NCBI RefSeq assembly: GCF_041146395.1
Contig: NC_091008.1
Location: 7,763,501 to 7,827,500, forward strand
DNA from: Eulemur rufifrons
Taxonomy: Eukaryota; Chordata; Mammalia; Primates; Lemuridae
Direction: 5' to 3'
DNA length: 64,000 nt
Each line of letters starts with the position of its first letter. Within the stretch, counting starts at the first letter, position 1. The translations under genes were made by a program, and so were the position numbers. The notes under the pieces were generated by a model, which was not told where the DNA came from, did not search any database, and worked only from the letters and a program-made list of their open reading frames with translations. Below are positions 35,794 through 49,570 of this stretch, piece by piece.

Positions 35794-37860
35794 AAATTTG
35801 CTAAAAGTACTCATTTATAAAACAGCATCGTCATCCCTCTTCCTATTGCTGACGCTCACAGTCTCTGCATCATGTTGTACCTCCCTGGGAGATGCAGAAA
35901 ACACATAAGTGGTTTTCACAAATCTCTAATTGAAGGGTTGAGAGCTGGAGGCATTTAGAAGGGAGGGGCTTCCAGAAAGATCCGACTGCTGGGAACTTCT
36001 CACGTGAGATCATGACCATTGGTGATAGAGACCCAGTTGAAAACTGGCTTGTTTTCATCCATACTAGATGATGGAGAAAAAAGAAACTATTCTAGTGGTA
36101 CGACGCTTTATAAACATTTACATCTTGTTTACAGGTTCTGGTGATATTTTGAATAAAATTTAGTGCGTGGACTTCCATTTCCGCAGCAAAGTCGTTAAAA
36201 AGTGGTTTGGTTCCTTTTGCTTTTGCGTTTTTTTTTTTTTCCCCCTTTTACTAATCCCGAAGTGCAGATACAGATCCCGTGGAAATGCACTTAGAGTTTA
36301 GCATCTCTGAAACAAAACAAGTGTGAAAGAAAAACTGCCTCAGAAGGGAGTTTTCTTATATGTTGTCTAGGAAACTTGTGCTGAAGAGTAATATGCACAG
36401 CTTAGTAACTTCAGATGCCAACAATTTTTTGAAAATCACCAAGTAGGAAAATGAGTATTCTTAAACAGAGGATGTACTCTTTTTTTTCCCCCCTTAACAC
36501 TGGTGTCGATATTACCATAAATGAAACCCACGTCGATTGAGGTGCTATTTAAAGGCAATTTCTTAATGACCGGAGGGTTTTCCAGCCTTCTGCTTCCTGG
36601 CGCTTCCTTGCTGATGTTTCTGGCTCCAAGCCCCACATCACCAACTGGGCTAAGTTCTCGCACGCGATCCAGAGACAGGCAGCCATCAGGGCATTGCAGA
36701 AGGCTTGTGAGGTGGACTGTCCTGTGCTAAGTGAAGCGTGCAGGAAAGGAAGAAAAGAAAAAAAACAAACACAGTTATATGCCAGTTCCTCAACCTTTGG
36801 TGGGGTGACAACATCACAAGGCAGCCGAGCTAAAGGTGGCCAAACGTGATCCTCCCCGGTGAGGGCTCTCTTCTTTCCATGCACCCAGAGGTTTGAATCC
36901 AGCCTTGCTGCGTGCATGCAGGCATGGGCTGCAGGCTGCCTCCCCTCTCCCACTCATGGTGAAAACAACACTACTGCTACTACTGGTCGTGACCAAGCAC
37001 CTTTGCTGCTTGTTTTTGGATGCTGCCCCTCTGTGCATTGAACTAGACCAGCTTCCTCGGAGCCCTACCCTGAAAACAAAGAGGCAAACAGCGAGAATGG
37101 AGACCCTGGTTCTGCCCTTCCTGCGCATAGCTCATGCCTCTTTGCACCGTGCTCTCTGGCTCCTGGGCTGCTGAAGAAGGGAACATATTCATCAATGAGT
37201 CCGAGTAACATGCAACTTTAATGAACCACTTTCTTGCCCACTTTTATCTCCAAATAACCATACAGATAGAAGCACAAATAATGACACGGCCCTATCGCGT
37301 GATGGTGATAAAATTAATTTGTGCGGTTACCCAAAATAACGACCCAGGCGATAGTTTTCATGTGAATAAATTATATGAAAAAGAACCACATACAGATGTG
37401 TTCTTACCTAATATAGGAAAAATGGCTTTTGCAATCCATATGTCCTGACTCTTTTTTTTTTTCCCCCTCTGTTATTAAGGTAATCATATAAAATTAACAC
37501 CGGTTAGAGAAGTCTGAGCTTTCTAAATTTTATTGCTAATCTGATACCCTCCCCCAAGCAACACATCCTCAGCCTTCAAATGCAAAAGCTTTCTCCAAAC
37601 TCTAAGGATAACAGAAGTGAAAGATAACATTTCACTCCTAAAAGCTTTAAATCCCAGCTTGTTTCTGATCAGCTTTCCCAGAGTCACTCTGCAAGGTGAC
37701 ACAGACCTGACTGATTTATGAATATCATTTTTTTTTTTGTTTTAATTGAAACGGCAACGTTTAGGTTCCACCTTAACGGTGCACCTTAAAAGATTATCTT
37801 GGTTATTTCACAGGCGCTGAGCCGGCACTAATAGTCCAAGGCAGATATTGAAAAGCAGCA
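35794..37860. other. Repeat-poor unique DNA, first part of Alu-free interval
   Basis: No Alu, L1, L2 or MIR is recognisable. GC is moderate at 36550-37180, where several overlapping frames on both strands arise (for example 36549-36953 minus and 36893-37174 plus) without recognisable homology. T-runs lie at 36227-36240 and 37451-37462. Confidence 0.45.
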
Positions 37861-38560
37861 CAGGGCCAGGCAGATCTATTAGAAATTCCCATCCACGCGC
37901 CTCATACATATTGATTTCTGACACCAAGCAGCAGTGAAAGCCCCCGTGGGAATAATATATTTAGCAGGGTTCGCTGTGAGGAGGTCACAGGGTGCATACA
38001 GATTAGCTGCAGAGGACCAAGGCCCTAGTGTTGGAGCCAAATGCTAGATTTTATATCATTTTAATCTGAACTTTTATAATCCTTTTAGTTCTCCTTTCTC
38101 TGGGTGGCGGAGAGAAGCCTCCTTCACAAGTATCATGCATCTTTTCCTTTATTCTTCCCATAAACGTGCAAATGCCATCGTAATGGGGAGGAATGACCCT
38201 TTAGCAGGGGCGGCAGAGCCCCCAACCAGATTTGCTTTTATAAACGGTGGTCAGTGCGGATGAAGACATCTTTATTTAAAGATTTCTTTCCGTGGGCGAG
38301 GGAAAAACACCAATCCGTGTCTCCCAGCTCTGAGACAAGAAGCATCCAGCGCGCTCTGATTAAAAGCACCATCCCTCCCCTCCCCCCCTCGCTGAGCTTA
38401 ATTGAGCAGAAGTTGCATTTATACTGTTACGTCGTCGTCGTCGTCGATGGGAACAAAAATCTAAACTTTTTTTAATTACCTTTCTGACGGGTTAGGGAAG
38501 GCGTGCTCATTATGCAAAGGAGTGTTGTGACTGTATCGGATAAAGGTGTCAGAGGACAGT
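37861..38560. promoter_or_regulatory. Candidate conserved non-coding element cluster
   Basis: Dense, non-repetitive sequence with homeodomain-type and POU-type words: TTTTATAAACGG (38233-38244), CTTAATTGAG (38397-38406) and CATTATGCAAAGG (38508-38520). It also holds a (CGT)5 run. The texture resembles developmental enhancers seen in gene deserts. I cannot measure conservation here. Confidence 0.35.
38430..38446 (+). repeat. (CGT)5 trinucleotide run
   Basis: Five CGT units plus CG, giving six CpGs in 17 bases. CpG trinucleotide runs are uncommon in methylated mammalian intergenic DNA. Confidence 0.9.
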
Positions 38561-40880
38561 CAAACATGCAGTTTTGGAGGCTGGAGAGATGCCAGGCCAG
38601 TGAGAGGGAAGGTTAGAGTGGACACTAAGTGACAGGAGGGTGAGATACATTCAGACAACAAAGGGGAAGAGGAGGTTTCACTCAACAGACACAAAGGCGG
38701 CATTGTCTTCCGCTAGACTGCATTTAAATTTTAAATATTCTATAAAAAGTTCCCATGATTACTAATAATCAGAAAAAAAAAAATAACTACATCTGTGAAG
38801 TGCCTTTGGAATCTGACTCATTTTCTCTGCGATCCCAACCAAAGATAAAAGGCTGGGGGGGGGGGAGGGGAAACATGAACGGTATAGGGCCAAGCAGTCA
38901 AGATTTATCCTTGAAAATATCACAGTAATTACAACAAGGAAAAGGTGAATCTGAGTTTTTATTTTTACAATTAAGGTTTATTTTACCAGTAAGGAATAAT
39001 TAAAGCTTCTAATTAAGACCTGGAACTGTCTCTGTCAGATTATCCAACTAAAATATGTCAAACATCCAGGCTAGTCTCTCAGGCCTGTTTCCAATAGCCC
39101 ATGTTAAGTCTGATTTTATTTTCTAGTATGTTCAGGCTGGGCACAAGCCAATAAAAGACAGCCATTAAGTTTGCAAAAGAAGGAAAAAGGAGAAGTAAAG
39201 CCTCCAACTCCATTTTAGAAACTTAGGGAACTATGAAAATCTGATTTGGGCAAATGCCCCTTGTCAGAAATGCTTGAGCATTAAGAGCTGCCTAAAAACC
39301 AGACTTACGCACACCCAGAGCCAGCCCAAATCACGGCACTTTCTGTCTTGATTTCTTTGTGCAGTCGCAAGTGTATTGGAACAAACGATGGTTCTTCTCA
39401 GCAACTAGAGAAGTTATTGGACTCAACAGCAGCTGGATGTTGAATAATCTGAGAACCTCTCACTTAGATCACTGGGGTCTGAAGAGATTGTACCCAAACA
39501 CTCAGATTAAAGACAGCAAGTGCAGAAAACCCAGAGGAAACTGTATCAGAAAAGACGATTTGATAATGAGGCAAGCTAGCTAGTTGAAGAACACGAAGGC
39601 ATGGTACTCCGTAGAAGTTAGAAGTTCCTGATCTTAGAAAAGATTGTGAGTACAGGTACACACTAACTCTCACGCATTTGGTTTACTTTTAAATTGCTAT
39701 ATAACAAGACACAATATTTGGTACACTGAGTCACGTCTGCAGGTACTCACGACAGGGTACGTGACAACCAATTCAAGAAAAGCCCGAGGTAGAGCTTGAC
39801 CAGCCAAGATACCAAAGATTAAATCACAGGTTTGGTCAAATGTTTCCTTCTCTTCCCTGGTTTTCCCAGGTGGAAGTGGTCATTCCCTCATTTGGAAACT
39901 TTTTGCATACTTCCACCAATTTCTAGAATAAATCTCTATCAGGGCCTGTGCATCCTCTCAGGCTCTTTGGCCAAGCGAGTTGTCTTCCGGTCTGCAAAGG
40001 AAAGGTTGGCATCGTCACTAGAGGAGCCAGGAATAAGCAAGGACACGCTCAGGCCTGGGTGAAAAATCTATCAGGAAAGCTAGAGAGTCGTGCAGAGCAA
40101 ACGCCTCTACCACACGCTGGGCAATAATCCCTGCTCCTTCCGTGGAAGGAGACCTTGAATACCATGTCACCCACCTTTCCCCGTTGCCAGTACATGTCTT
40201 AATTTCCTTGTACATAGATGTTAGTCAATAATATTGGTGGACGTGAATAAATTATATTAGATAGAAGCTCTACCTGGGGACAGAGACCAAGAAAATAACT
40301 GGCGAAAAAGCAAACAAAACAAAAAATAGTAAGTCGTTCATCTCACAGTTGTCTTCAAGGTCTCCAACATTTTGTTTGATGGCTTCGTTCTCACCTGGCC
40401 CCGGGTCTGTGTCTGAGACGGATGAAGCTGTTCCATTTTGCCTGAAGGAGGAGGGGACTATTTTCCCTGCCAAAAAAAAACAGGATAAGGAAGGTACAGG
40501 GCAAGGAAAATACAAGTATTGATCCTCGATCCCTTGACTCTGACCGGTGTTCCACCGCCCAGACGTCAGTTAACAATTCACGTTCCATTTTTCACCCGGA
40601 TCCTACATTAGTTATCTCTTTGTCATAGAATCCTCCCCGGCACCAATCCTGCCAGAGATCTCCTCCTGATGAAAGTTTAAAAATTGAACTGCACATTGCT
40701 TCGCCTTGCAGCTCTGAGCTCATTTTAGTAGATGAATTGCTGATAGAGAGGGTGTTAACAGTCAAATTTCCAGAAACAACAATAACAAAACAATCACTTA
40801 AAAGGACTGAAAAACTGCGAACTTTACATATCCTTTCTCCACCAGAGAAGTCAAACTTGCTTCGGTTTTAAAGCATCATC
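38561..40880. other. Repeat-poor unique DNA
   Basis: No interspersed repeat or gene is recognisable. A G11 run followed by AGGGG lies at 38855-38870. Open frames (39359-39583, 39832-40062, 40270-40588) show no recognisable homology. Confidence 0.45.
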
Positions 40881-40887
40881 GTGTTGC

Positions 40888-40980
40888 ATTTGTTTTTTTT
40901 TGTTTTTTTTTTTCGTTTTTTTTTTATCTCTCTCTCCCCGCCCCCCTTCTCTCTCTCTCTCTCTCTCTTCCCCCTTTATC
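40888..40980 (+). repeat. Long polypyrimidine tract
   Basis: About 90 bases almost wholly T and C, with T-runs, then CTCTCT units and a C-rich patch, ending TTTATCTCAATTGTAG. The tail resembles a 3' splice acceptor (polypyrimidine then TAG), but no exon follows that I can recognise. Confidence 0.75.
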
Positions 40981-42600
40981 TCAATTGTAGATTATCCTAT
41001 TTGATTCTCTGAATGTTGTTTAGAGTTAGGGCCTGATATAAAATGTCACATTCAGATTTCATGAACCATAACAGTATGTAGAAAATAATGTGATATAGCA
41101 CCTCTTGTATTTTCCTGGAAGGAGTTGCATTTGTTTTTATCAGGTCAACGTTTCATAAATGTTGCTGGTACTCCGCCGGGAGGGGAGGGGCCCAGAACTC
41201 TAGCTGGGGTTGTGAAGCTGCCTCGGTTTCCTACCAGCGTTTAACCTCTGGTCAGACCAAGGCTTCATCTGCTGCCCATCATTGTAGTGCCCGCTTGGTG
41301 GCTCAGAAATCCTCCCCGGGCTGAGCTACCCAAGCAGAGTGTGTGTGTCTTTGGAAAACATTCATCCATGGGGCAAATATTCAGACTTTTTATTCACTGG
41401 ATATACTACATAATCTTGGAAATCCTGCAAGAACACACATCCTCTTTTAAATTATTTATATGAAATCTTCACCAAAGTCAAAAGAAGCTATAGGGTGAAA
41501 TTTTTTGGATTTTTTTTTTTTTTTTAAATCACATCTGACTCCTCCACAGTTAAGAAAATATAAAAAATAAACTAGAAATTAAGGGATGGAATTATTCCTA
41601 AAATTAATTTGGCTCTCCAGCTCTCCTGGCTGGGTTAAATATTTCCATTATCTCCGTGAGGAGCTTAAAAAATGACGGGCAATGTGTGTGAGGAAATAAA
41701 AGGTGAAGGTATTATAAACCAAGAGCGTAAACTACGTGTGTGTGTGGTCTAGGATTCCAAATTCTGACAACGTCCACAGTGTAAGAGTAAGATTCGGGGA
41801 GAATAGACAGATGCCTTTGTGAGCAGGAAACGGGAGGGGGGGAAAAAGTCCCTTTTAGTTGGGGGCAAAAACATGCATTTACTTTCAGTAGAAGTAGACA
41901 CACTTAAATCCCCGCTGAGCGCCAGGGAGGGGTTGGACGAGCTGTCTAGAAAGCATTTTCTCTCTCTTTATAATGTTGGAAATCCTGGGACTGCATTGGG
42001 CATTGCAATGCAAGGATTCTGCAGCGTAAGAGCACATCAGGGCATTGAGAAAGGCTTAATGTGTTCTCATTAGAGGAGGAAGGGGGAGAGGGGGCGGGGA
42101 GGCGCCTTGGGGGATGGAGCCGAGCTGGACCACTCTGGGAAGCATTACAATCTTGTGCCTTCTCACTCCAACTCCCCCAGTCCCCGAGCTTTACACAGCT
42201 CTTTCACAGACAGTTCAGTGAAACGGCCTCCCAAGCCTCACGTAAAGAGAGCTGGGTTGGACGAGGCTGCTTGCAGTTTAACGGTTTGTTTGCTTGGGCC
42301 TTTTAAATATTTTCTTCCTTCCTGAGCTGCCTGGACTAACCTCTTTCTCACATGGACTCTTAATCACATGGAAGCCAGAAAGGAAAAAGAGGACAGTCTG
42401 ATCAATGGAAAAAAAAAAGAAAAAAAATCTAGATGCTTTTAGAGTTATTAAGGTCCACAGAGCTGCCAGCCTGGAAATTCTGGCAGAAGCAGAAAGGGGA
42501 GCTTTATAATTGAGATTTTTTTTTTTTTCATAGCTGGTTTGATAACTGCAATTTACCAGACTCATTGCCTTCACTTCCCGCCCCCCACCCCGCCCTCAGT
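40981..42600. other. Repeat-poor unique DNA, candidate regulatory
   Basis: Non-repetitive and moderately GC-rich around 41160-41330 and 41860-42340. It contains the perfect 12-base palindrome GCATTGCAATGC at 42000-42011. No gene or repeat is recognised. Overlapping frames at 41819-42325 shift between registers and are unlikely to code. Confidence 0.4.
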
Positions 42601-42937
42601 TGGCTTCTTGTCTAGGAGATACCAAAAATAGGCTTTTTCTCTTTAAAAAAAAAAAAAATAAAAAAATAAAAATTTTTTTTTTTTAAATTCAGAAAAGAAC
42701 ATTTTATGTATGATTTATGGATTTGGAATTTGGAAAGGAAGATGTTCCTATAGAAAGACTGCTCCTTCGCAGCGGTTCAGCTTGTGCTGAACGAGACCAG
42801 GCACCCCAAAGTCAAGAAACAAACTGAGGATCAGTTCCTTTAGATGCAAAATAGGGAAAATAGCTGGGGACCCCTGGTGTTCCTTCACTGCTGTGCCTCC
42901 CAGACAGACAAAACTGGAATTTTGTGCTGCAGAAACA
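42601..42937. other. Unique DNA with A/T-runs
   Basis: A- and T-runs at 42644-42683. Nothing else is recognised. Confidence 0.5.
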
Positions 42938-43004
42938 CGGCCAGCTTACCCATCCTTAGGACATGACCGGCCAGCTTACCCATCCTTAGGACATGACCGG
43001 CCAG
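42938..43004 (+). repeat. 30-base tandem duplication
   Basis: Two identical 30-base units starting CGGCCAGCTTACCCATCC at 42938-42967 and 42968-42997, followed by a 7-base partial third (CGGCCAG). Perfect identity points to a recent event. It sits in a 72-codon frame (42893-43111) with no recognisable homology. Confidence 0.97.
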
Positions 43005-44219
<1,215 letters not shown>

Positions 44220-44233
44220 TGTTGGGTATTTTA

Positions 44234-44639
44234 ATAGGATGGATTTCATAGTTTTTGCCAAAATAAAATGTTGGATAATTTTTCACATTTACTTTTAACT
44301 GAATATAAAAATATCACCTTTTCCTCATTCTCACATTGTTCAAAAATGTATAATCTGGTTGCATTCTAACTCTCGTCATTTAAAATTCACCAATTATTTT
44401 TTTATTCCCACATTTTCAGGGGTGTCAGGTGTAGTGTAGCAAATACTTTTTTTTACCCACTTATCTTAACCAAAAACTAAAAGCCAAAATAATAAGTAAA
44501 TAAATATTTTTGACAAATAAGTAAACGATTAAAGCAATATATCTTTATTTTGAAATTTTCAGTGCTATGTGTTTATTATTCATTGATTCAATGTGAAAAG
44601 GGAGGTTTTGACTTTGATTTCTTTATAGTAGGAACAATA
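44234..44639. other. Unique AT-rich DNA
   Basis: Very AT-rich and nearly CpG-free. Nothing is recognised. Confidence 0.5.
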
Positions 44640-44880
44640 GCATCTAAAATTATTGAGTACCAGGTTCTGTGATAAGAATTTTGTATGTGTTATTTTATTT
44701 AGTCTATACATTTTGCCATGTGGTAAAACTAAAACTATTCTAATTCTTAAATTTGCGGAAACTATGGCATCACTAGAGTAAATAATTTATCCAAGTTCAT
44801 ATAGAATTGTAATTAAAGAAGTCAGGATTCAAAGCAGGTCTATTAAACGTCAAAGTTTTGTGCATTATGTTTTATTGATT
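44640..44880 (-). mobile_element. MIR SINE, antisense
   Basis: AATTATTGAGTACCAGGTTC, GTGTTATTTTATTTAGTC, GCGGAAACTATGGCATCACTAG, TAATTTATCCAAGTTCATA and CAGGATTCAAAGCAGGTCTA follow antisense MIR. Confidence 0.75.
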
Positions 44881-45004
44881 CTCTAACAGTTAGGAAATGT
44901 CATAAATTGTCCATTTTATGCTAGCCATTAGGGTAACTTTTTCTCAAGCGTAAACAGAATTTTATCCTTGAATGAAAGCTTTTAGCTGATCTATTTCCTT
45001 GGAT

Positions 45005-45175
45005 AACCTATTTATTTACTTACTCTAAAAGTACCAAGCACCAGTTGTCTAGGTAACTGTTCTAGATACTGGCATGACTCACACCTCAGTGAACAGTATG
45101 AAAAGTTCCTGCCTTTGTTGTGTTAACATTCTTCTGTGGGGATGGGAGATAACTAAAACACATTTTGCAAAAGTA
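45005..45175 (-). mobile_element. L2 LINE, antisense 3' fragment
   Basis: AGTACCAAGCACCAGTTGTC, TAGGTAACTGTTCTAGATAC, CTCAGTGAACAGTATGAAAA and GTTCCTGCCTTTGTTG match the antisense L2 terminus. Confidence 0.7.
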
Positions 45176-46369
45176 GAAAATCCTTAAAACTTCAGTTTTA
45201 ATGGTTTTCCACACACACAGTATAAAACTATCCTTCAAAGTACATTAAAATGCATTTTTTAATTGGACAATAAAAGGAAACAAACAGATATAATAAGCAT
45301 TTTCATATATTTTTACTTGTCTGTGATTTTGCTTTTAATATACTATTTAACAGAACTTTAATAAAAATGGTGATCATCCTTTGGAGTTGAATAATATTTC
45401 ATGTAAACATTGGGAATTACTTTTATAATCTTACTAGTAATCATTTTTACATTCAAAATTCATAATCTCAATAATTTTAAGAAATACGTTCTGATGATTA
45501 GTAACATGTGGAAACTGATTTATTTGAATTCAAAGAATCAGTATTGCAAAGTGATGGTTTTAGTCAAGGCATGTTCTGTTTAATTTTGTAGCTTCGTGGA
45601 ATATTAGCCGAGATTTTTCTCATCTTTTCCTCAAACCTACTTAGAGCTAACAAAATCATGATTATACCCTTTTCTGAAGATAGGAATTTCATATTTGAAG
45701 TTCAGGCTTAAAACATTTATAGAATAAACTTTTACTGCCTTAAAAAATGTGCGATATTTATATCTTTAGGGTTTAGGAAGCAATAATGACATCAGTGGAA
45801 TTTACAATTGGTTTGAAAAGAAATTTACTTAGATGCAAATATCACATTAGATATTACTATTTTTGGTTTATTGTATGGCCAATAAATGTTACTTGTTTGA
45901 AAAGTATCTGGACACAAATATCTTGAAAATATGATTCATTTCTTAATGAAACATCATTATATTAATAGTTTAAGTAGAAAAATTAGTATCATCTCCTTTA
46001 TGTCTTTTTACTTGCTACTGAGTTTTTAGGAGATTGAATATAATTCTATGCATATTATAAATTATTGATCTTAGAGGTATGTATTGATAAAATCACTAAA
46101 TACGAATGGAATTATTTCAAATGATTTCAATTTACTAGACAAATCAAGACACAGTAACTACAGACACTTTGATTTTTCTCCATGTTTTTCTTTACTTATA
46201 AATATGTCCATCAAATACTCAAGGATTTGCTCTATAAATAATTTACTTTCATGTGATTGTAAATATGTTGGCTTTGCTCTTTCTTTCACACTCCATACTC
46301 AATACTTCAGAAAGTTCTGTCAACTTAACTTGAAAAGAGAAATCCAGAGTCTGACTACTTTTCTCTTAC
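45176..46369. other. Unique AT-rich DNA
   Basis: Very AT-rich, with almost no CpG. An ATG-less open stretch at 46084-46374 has no recognisable homology. Confidence 0.5.
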
Positions 46370-47000
46370 CCTAACTGACCCACCGTCACCTCCCGCCGGG
46401 ACATCGCAGGAGCCTCCACCTTGCTGTGCTGGCCCAAGAGCATCCGCAGAACACCCAGCATCCGCCTTTCCACGCAGAAATCTGCTCCTGTTAGTTCTCC
46501 CCTTTTCATCCCAGGCCTCCCTCTTTATTTGGAGCAAAATCTAAAACGTTTGCGACGGTCCTCAAGGTTCTGCTTGGTCTACTTTCCACCTACCACCTCC
46601 TTAAACTCATCTTCCTCCACTTTTCCCCTTTTCCCTCATTCTTTCTAGATCATTCTGGAGACTCTCACCTTCATGGTCTCTTTGCCACAAACTGTTCCCT
46701 TGGATCTACAAACAGCTGTCTCCCTCACCTCACCGCCTTCCGGTCTTTGTTCAGATGTCTGTTCCTTTGGTGGAACTTTTTCAAGCACCGTACTTAATTT
46801 AAAAGATATCAAAATCCCCATCTCGTAGTTCTTATTCCCCTCCCGTGATTTGCTGTACTCCGATCTACTCTACTATTTGCTTTACCTACGCATCTTGCCT
46901 ATTGTCTGTTTAACACCATAGACTATGAGCATTATGTTTTATATTTTCCTGGAACAAAGGAAGTCCTTAATATGTATTTGTTGAATAAATGAATGGGTGA
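46370..47000 (+). mobile_element. L2 LINE 3' fragment
   Basis: Long sense L2: CATCGCAGGAGCCTCCACC, TCCTCAAGGTTCTGCTTGG, TGGTCTCTTTGCCACAAACT, CCGGTCTTTGTTCAGATGTC, CACCATAGACTATGAGCATT and GTATTTGTTGAATAAATGAAT. It reaches the terminal GAATGAA. CpG density is clearly higher than in the AT-rich flanks. Confidence 0.85.
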
Positions 47001-47397
47001 GTAGAGGTACCACAAAGGAAGCCTTCAGAGTAGGAAAACGCCCAACACAGAGCTCAGTGACGTTTGTTGAATGAGTGAGTTTAACGCAAGTTCTTTCGAA
47101 AGTGCATTTTGTGGAGAGTTTTCGGTGAGCAGTTTCAATGTGATTCTTAAGCAATTATTATTTTTAAAAAAAAAAACTGCTTATTTGAAATGAAAGTTTG
47201 TTTGCAGCCAATCTTTCTGTCAGTATGTGTTTGTTACAGCTTAAATCAGGTCCTATCAGAAGGATGGAAATGTGATTCATGACACCTAAAAGATTTTTTT
47301 TTTTAAGAGAAAACTATAATGTAAGGCTCTGATTCCCTGATCTGCTGTTGGAATTTGCTTTTTCTTGGATCTGTGAAAAAAAGAAACGGGCACCCTT
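47001..47397. other. Unique DNA
   Basis: No gene or classifiable repeat. A- and T-runs at 47164-47177 and 47294-47304. Confidence 0.45.
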
Positions 47398-47524
47398 TCC
47401 TCCCTGGTGCTCCCATGGTGAGCTCCGCAAGGTCCTGCAGATGAAAGTGTAATCGTGTGGAAGGTGAATTGATCGCAATTAACCTCAGGACTTACCCTCA
47501 GGCTGGGGTATTTTACCCCCTTTT

Positions 47525-47690
47525 CTAGAAGGTGCCACCAGGGCCATGATGCATAGCTGATGAATACATATATCACACGGCGAAACACATATATTATGGG
47601 ACAAAGTCCATAAATCATGTAGAAAAACATGCATTATACTGAGATGATCAAATTATACATGAAGCACATAAATCATAAGATTACACTGTT
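47525..47690 (+). repeat. Left arm of a 2.2-kb inverted repeat
   Basis: The reverse complement of 49571-49740 aligns here. The best-matched part is CATAGCTGATGAATACATA, differing from the partner at one base. Further along, GAAGCACATAAATCATA matches GAAACACATAGATCATA. Weaker similarity may continue outward to about 47398. Within the arm, ACACATA/ATCAT words recur every 30-45 bases. Confidence 0.7.
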
Positions 47691-49094
47691 GAGTTGTATC
47701 AGGAAACATAAATTATATAGTGAAATCCCAGGGTCACCGGAGGGTTCAGCAAATAATGAAATGAGCTCCTATAACTTAAGAAAAAGTGGAGTATTTCAGT
47801 CAACGACTCATTGTGCATTATGCTGAATATTCCAGTTAATCCAATTTTATCTCCTACACCTCCTGTACCCCAGAACTCAAGCTTGCACAGTAGGCGGGGA
47901 GAGAAGCAAACTACAAATGAAAGATTGAATGATGTTGTACTCTAAGGGCATTAAAAAATAGAAGCTTTCAAATTTAATGAACATCTGTAGCCAAATTCTC
48001 ACGGTCAAAGTTAGGAAGGACGGCAGCTTTAAAGGCAGCTCCAAACACTGGCAGGGCAGTGGCTCATTTTAAAATGAAGAACGTCTTGAATGTCAAGGAG
48101 AAGATCCCACAAAGAGAAAAGAGACAAACTTAAGAATGGCTTGCTCTGAATGTCGACAAGCACTTGAAATTTGATTGGTAGGTTGCATGACATAATAAAC
48201 AAAAATATTTATTTTATAAGATGCACCTAAAAAGACTCTGTTTACCTTCCTTTGGGAATCATTTTTTCACATTTGACCTTGTTTGTTTCCCCCCTTTAAT
48301 TCTCTGTACCGTGGTTCGACTCATGTGTCAATAGGATCAGAGAGAAGGAAAGTGGAGGCAATGATTCCTTAACTGAGTTTTTGCTTTTTAAAATAAAGTC
48401 CCAGGGTGGGCGAGGCCATTCTGCGTGGCCTTCACAGAAACCTAGGCTGAAACAGGCTTTCACACACAACACAGAACGATGATGGAAATCATATCAGTCC
48501 TACCAAGTCTCTCAGCGAGATGTTCGTCCACGTGAATTATGTTCTTACCGGAATGAGAGCCTGGAATTCACAGCCACCGCCAGCACCGGTGAGTGAGGGT
48601 TACGGTCAAAGCTTGGTGAACTGAGAGATTCCTTAGTCATAAACAAAGTGTTTGACCCACTCTAGTCCTCAGGACCACAGGGAGCCACAGCTAACTGAAT
48701 TTATGCAGTGGGAAGTGATAGTTTATTGCTGACTCTGGAGGGACACGACTCACATCCTATTTCTGGCTTTTCTTGGCATTTGTTACTGCAGATAAAGGTG
48801 GATGGTGTCAAGATGTGCTGCTAGTTCTAGAACACAATTGTGTCAAAAGGCAAGTGCTAAATTTTCTCCGAAGGGAAGCAATCAAGTGGGCACCCCCGAA
48901 ATGCCCCTTACCGCCCCTAAACACCATATTTCAATTTGTCACTGCTAACTCCTGTTTAGCGCTGGTGAGCACACGGGTTAAAAGATTTATTCTGTTAATT
49001 GCGCATAAATAATGGTAGAAGAAACTAAAGCTGAAGACACATAGAACTCCTTTGTTTTAAACAGCAAGTCGAGTACAAAATAAAAAAAAAAATA
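47691..49094. other. Interior of the inverted repeat
   Basis: No transposase-like frame or other repeat is recognisable. CCGGTGAGTGAG near 48590 resembles a splice donor but has no evident exon. A frame at 48773-49012 has no homology I know. The interior also holds the next Alu. Confidence 0.4.
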
Positions 49095-49445
49095 GGCCGG
49101 GCGCGGTGGCTCACGCCTGTAATCCCAGCACTCTGGGAGGCCGAGGTGAGTGGATCGTTTGAGCTCAGGAGTTCGAGACCAGCCTGAGCAAGAGCGAGAC
49201 CCCATCTCTACTAAAAATAGAAAGAAATTATATGGACAGCTAAAAATATATATAGAAAAAAATTAGCCGGGCATGGTGGCACATGCCTGTAGTCCCGGCT
49301 ACTCAGGAGGCTGAGGCAGGAGGATCGCTTGAGCTCAGGAGTTTGAGGTTGCTGTGAGCTAGGCTGACGCCACGGCACTCACTCTAGCCTGGGCAACAGA
49401 GTGAGACTCTGTCTCAAAAAAAAAATAAATAAAATAAAAAAAAAA
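49095..49445 (+). mobile_element. Strepsirrhine Alu, complete
   Basis: Intact B-box and a tail of A with TAAAT interruptions. The flanks are A-rich (AAAATAAAAAAAAAA), so the duplication cannot be placed exactly. It lies inside the inverted repeat, so it is younger than that structure. Confidence 0.95.
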
Positions 49446-49570
49446 TTTATCTAATCTATAAAAAAAAACCATGTAGTTCATTATTAATCAATTCAGTATG
49501 GGCTGGCTAACCAAAACTGGTTTGTCCCAAAGTATCCGTAAATGGTTAAACCTGCTCCATATAAATGTAA

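Noticed and set aside
36549..37174. Overlapping frames suggesting a small gene
   Set aside because: Frames on both strands are open over the same bases with no homology, and no consistent reading stands out.
42000..42011. 12-base palindrome GCATTGCAATGC as a C/EBP dimer site
   Set aside because: The half-sites overlap too closely for the usual TTGCGCAA spacing, and palindromes of this length occur by chance.
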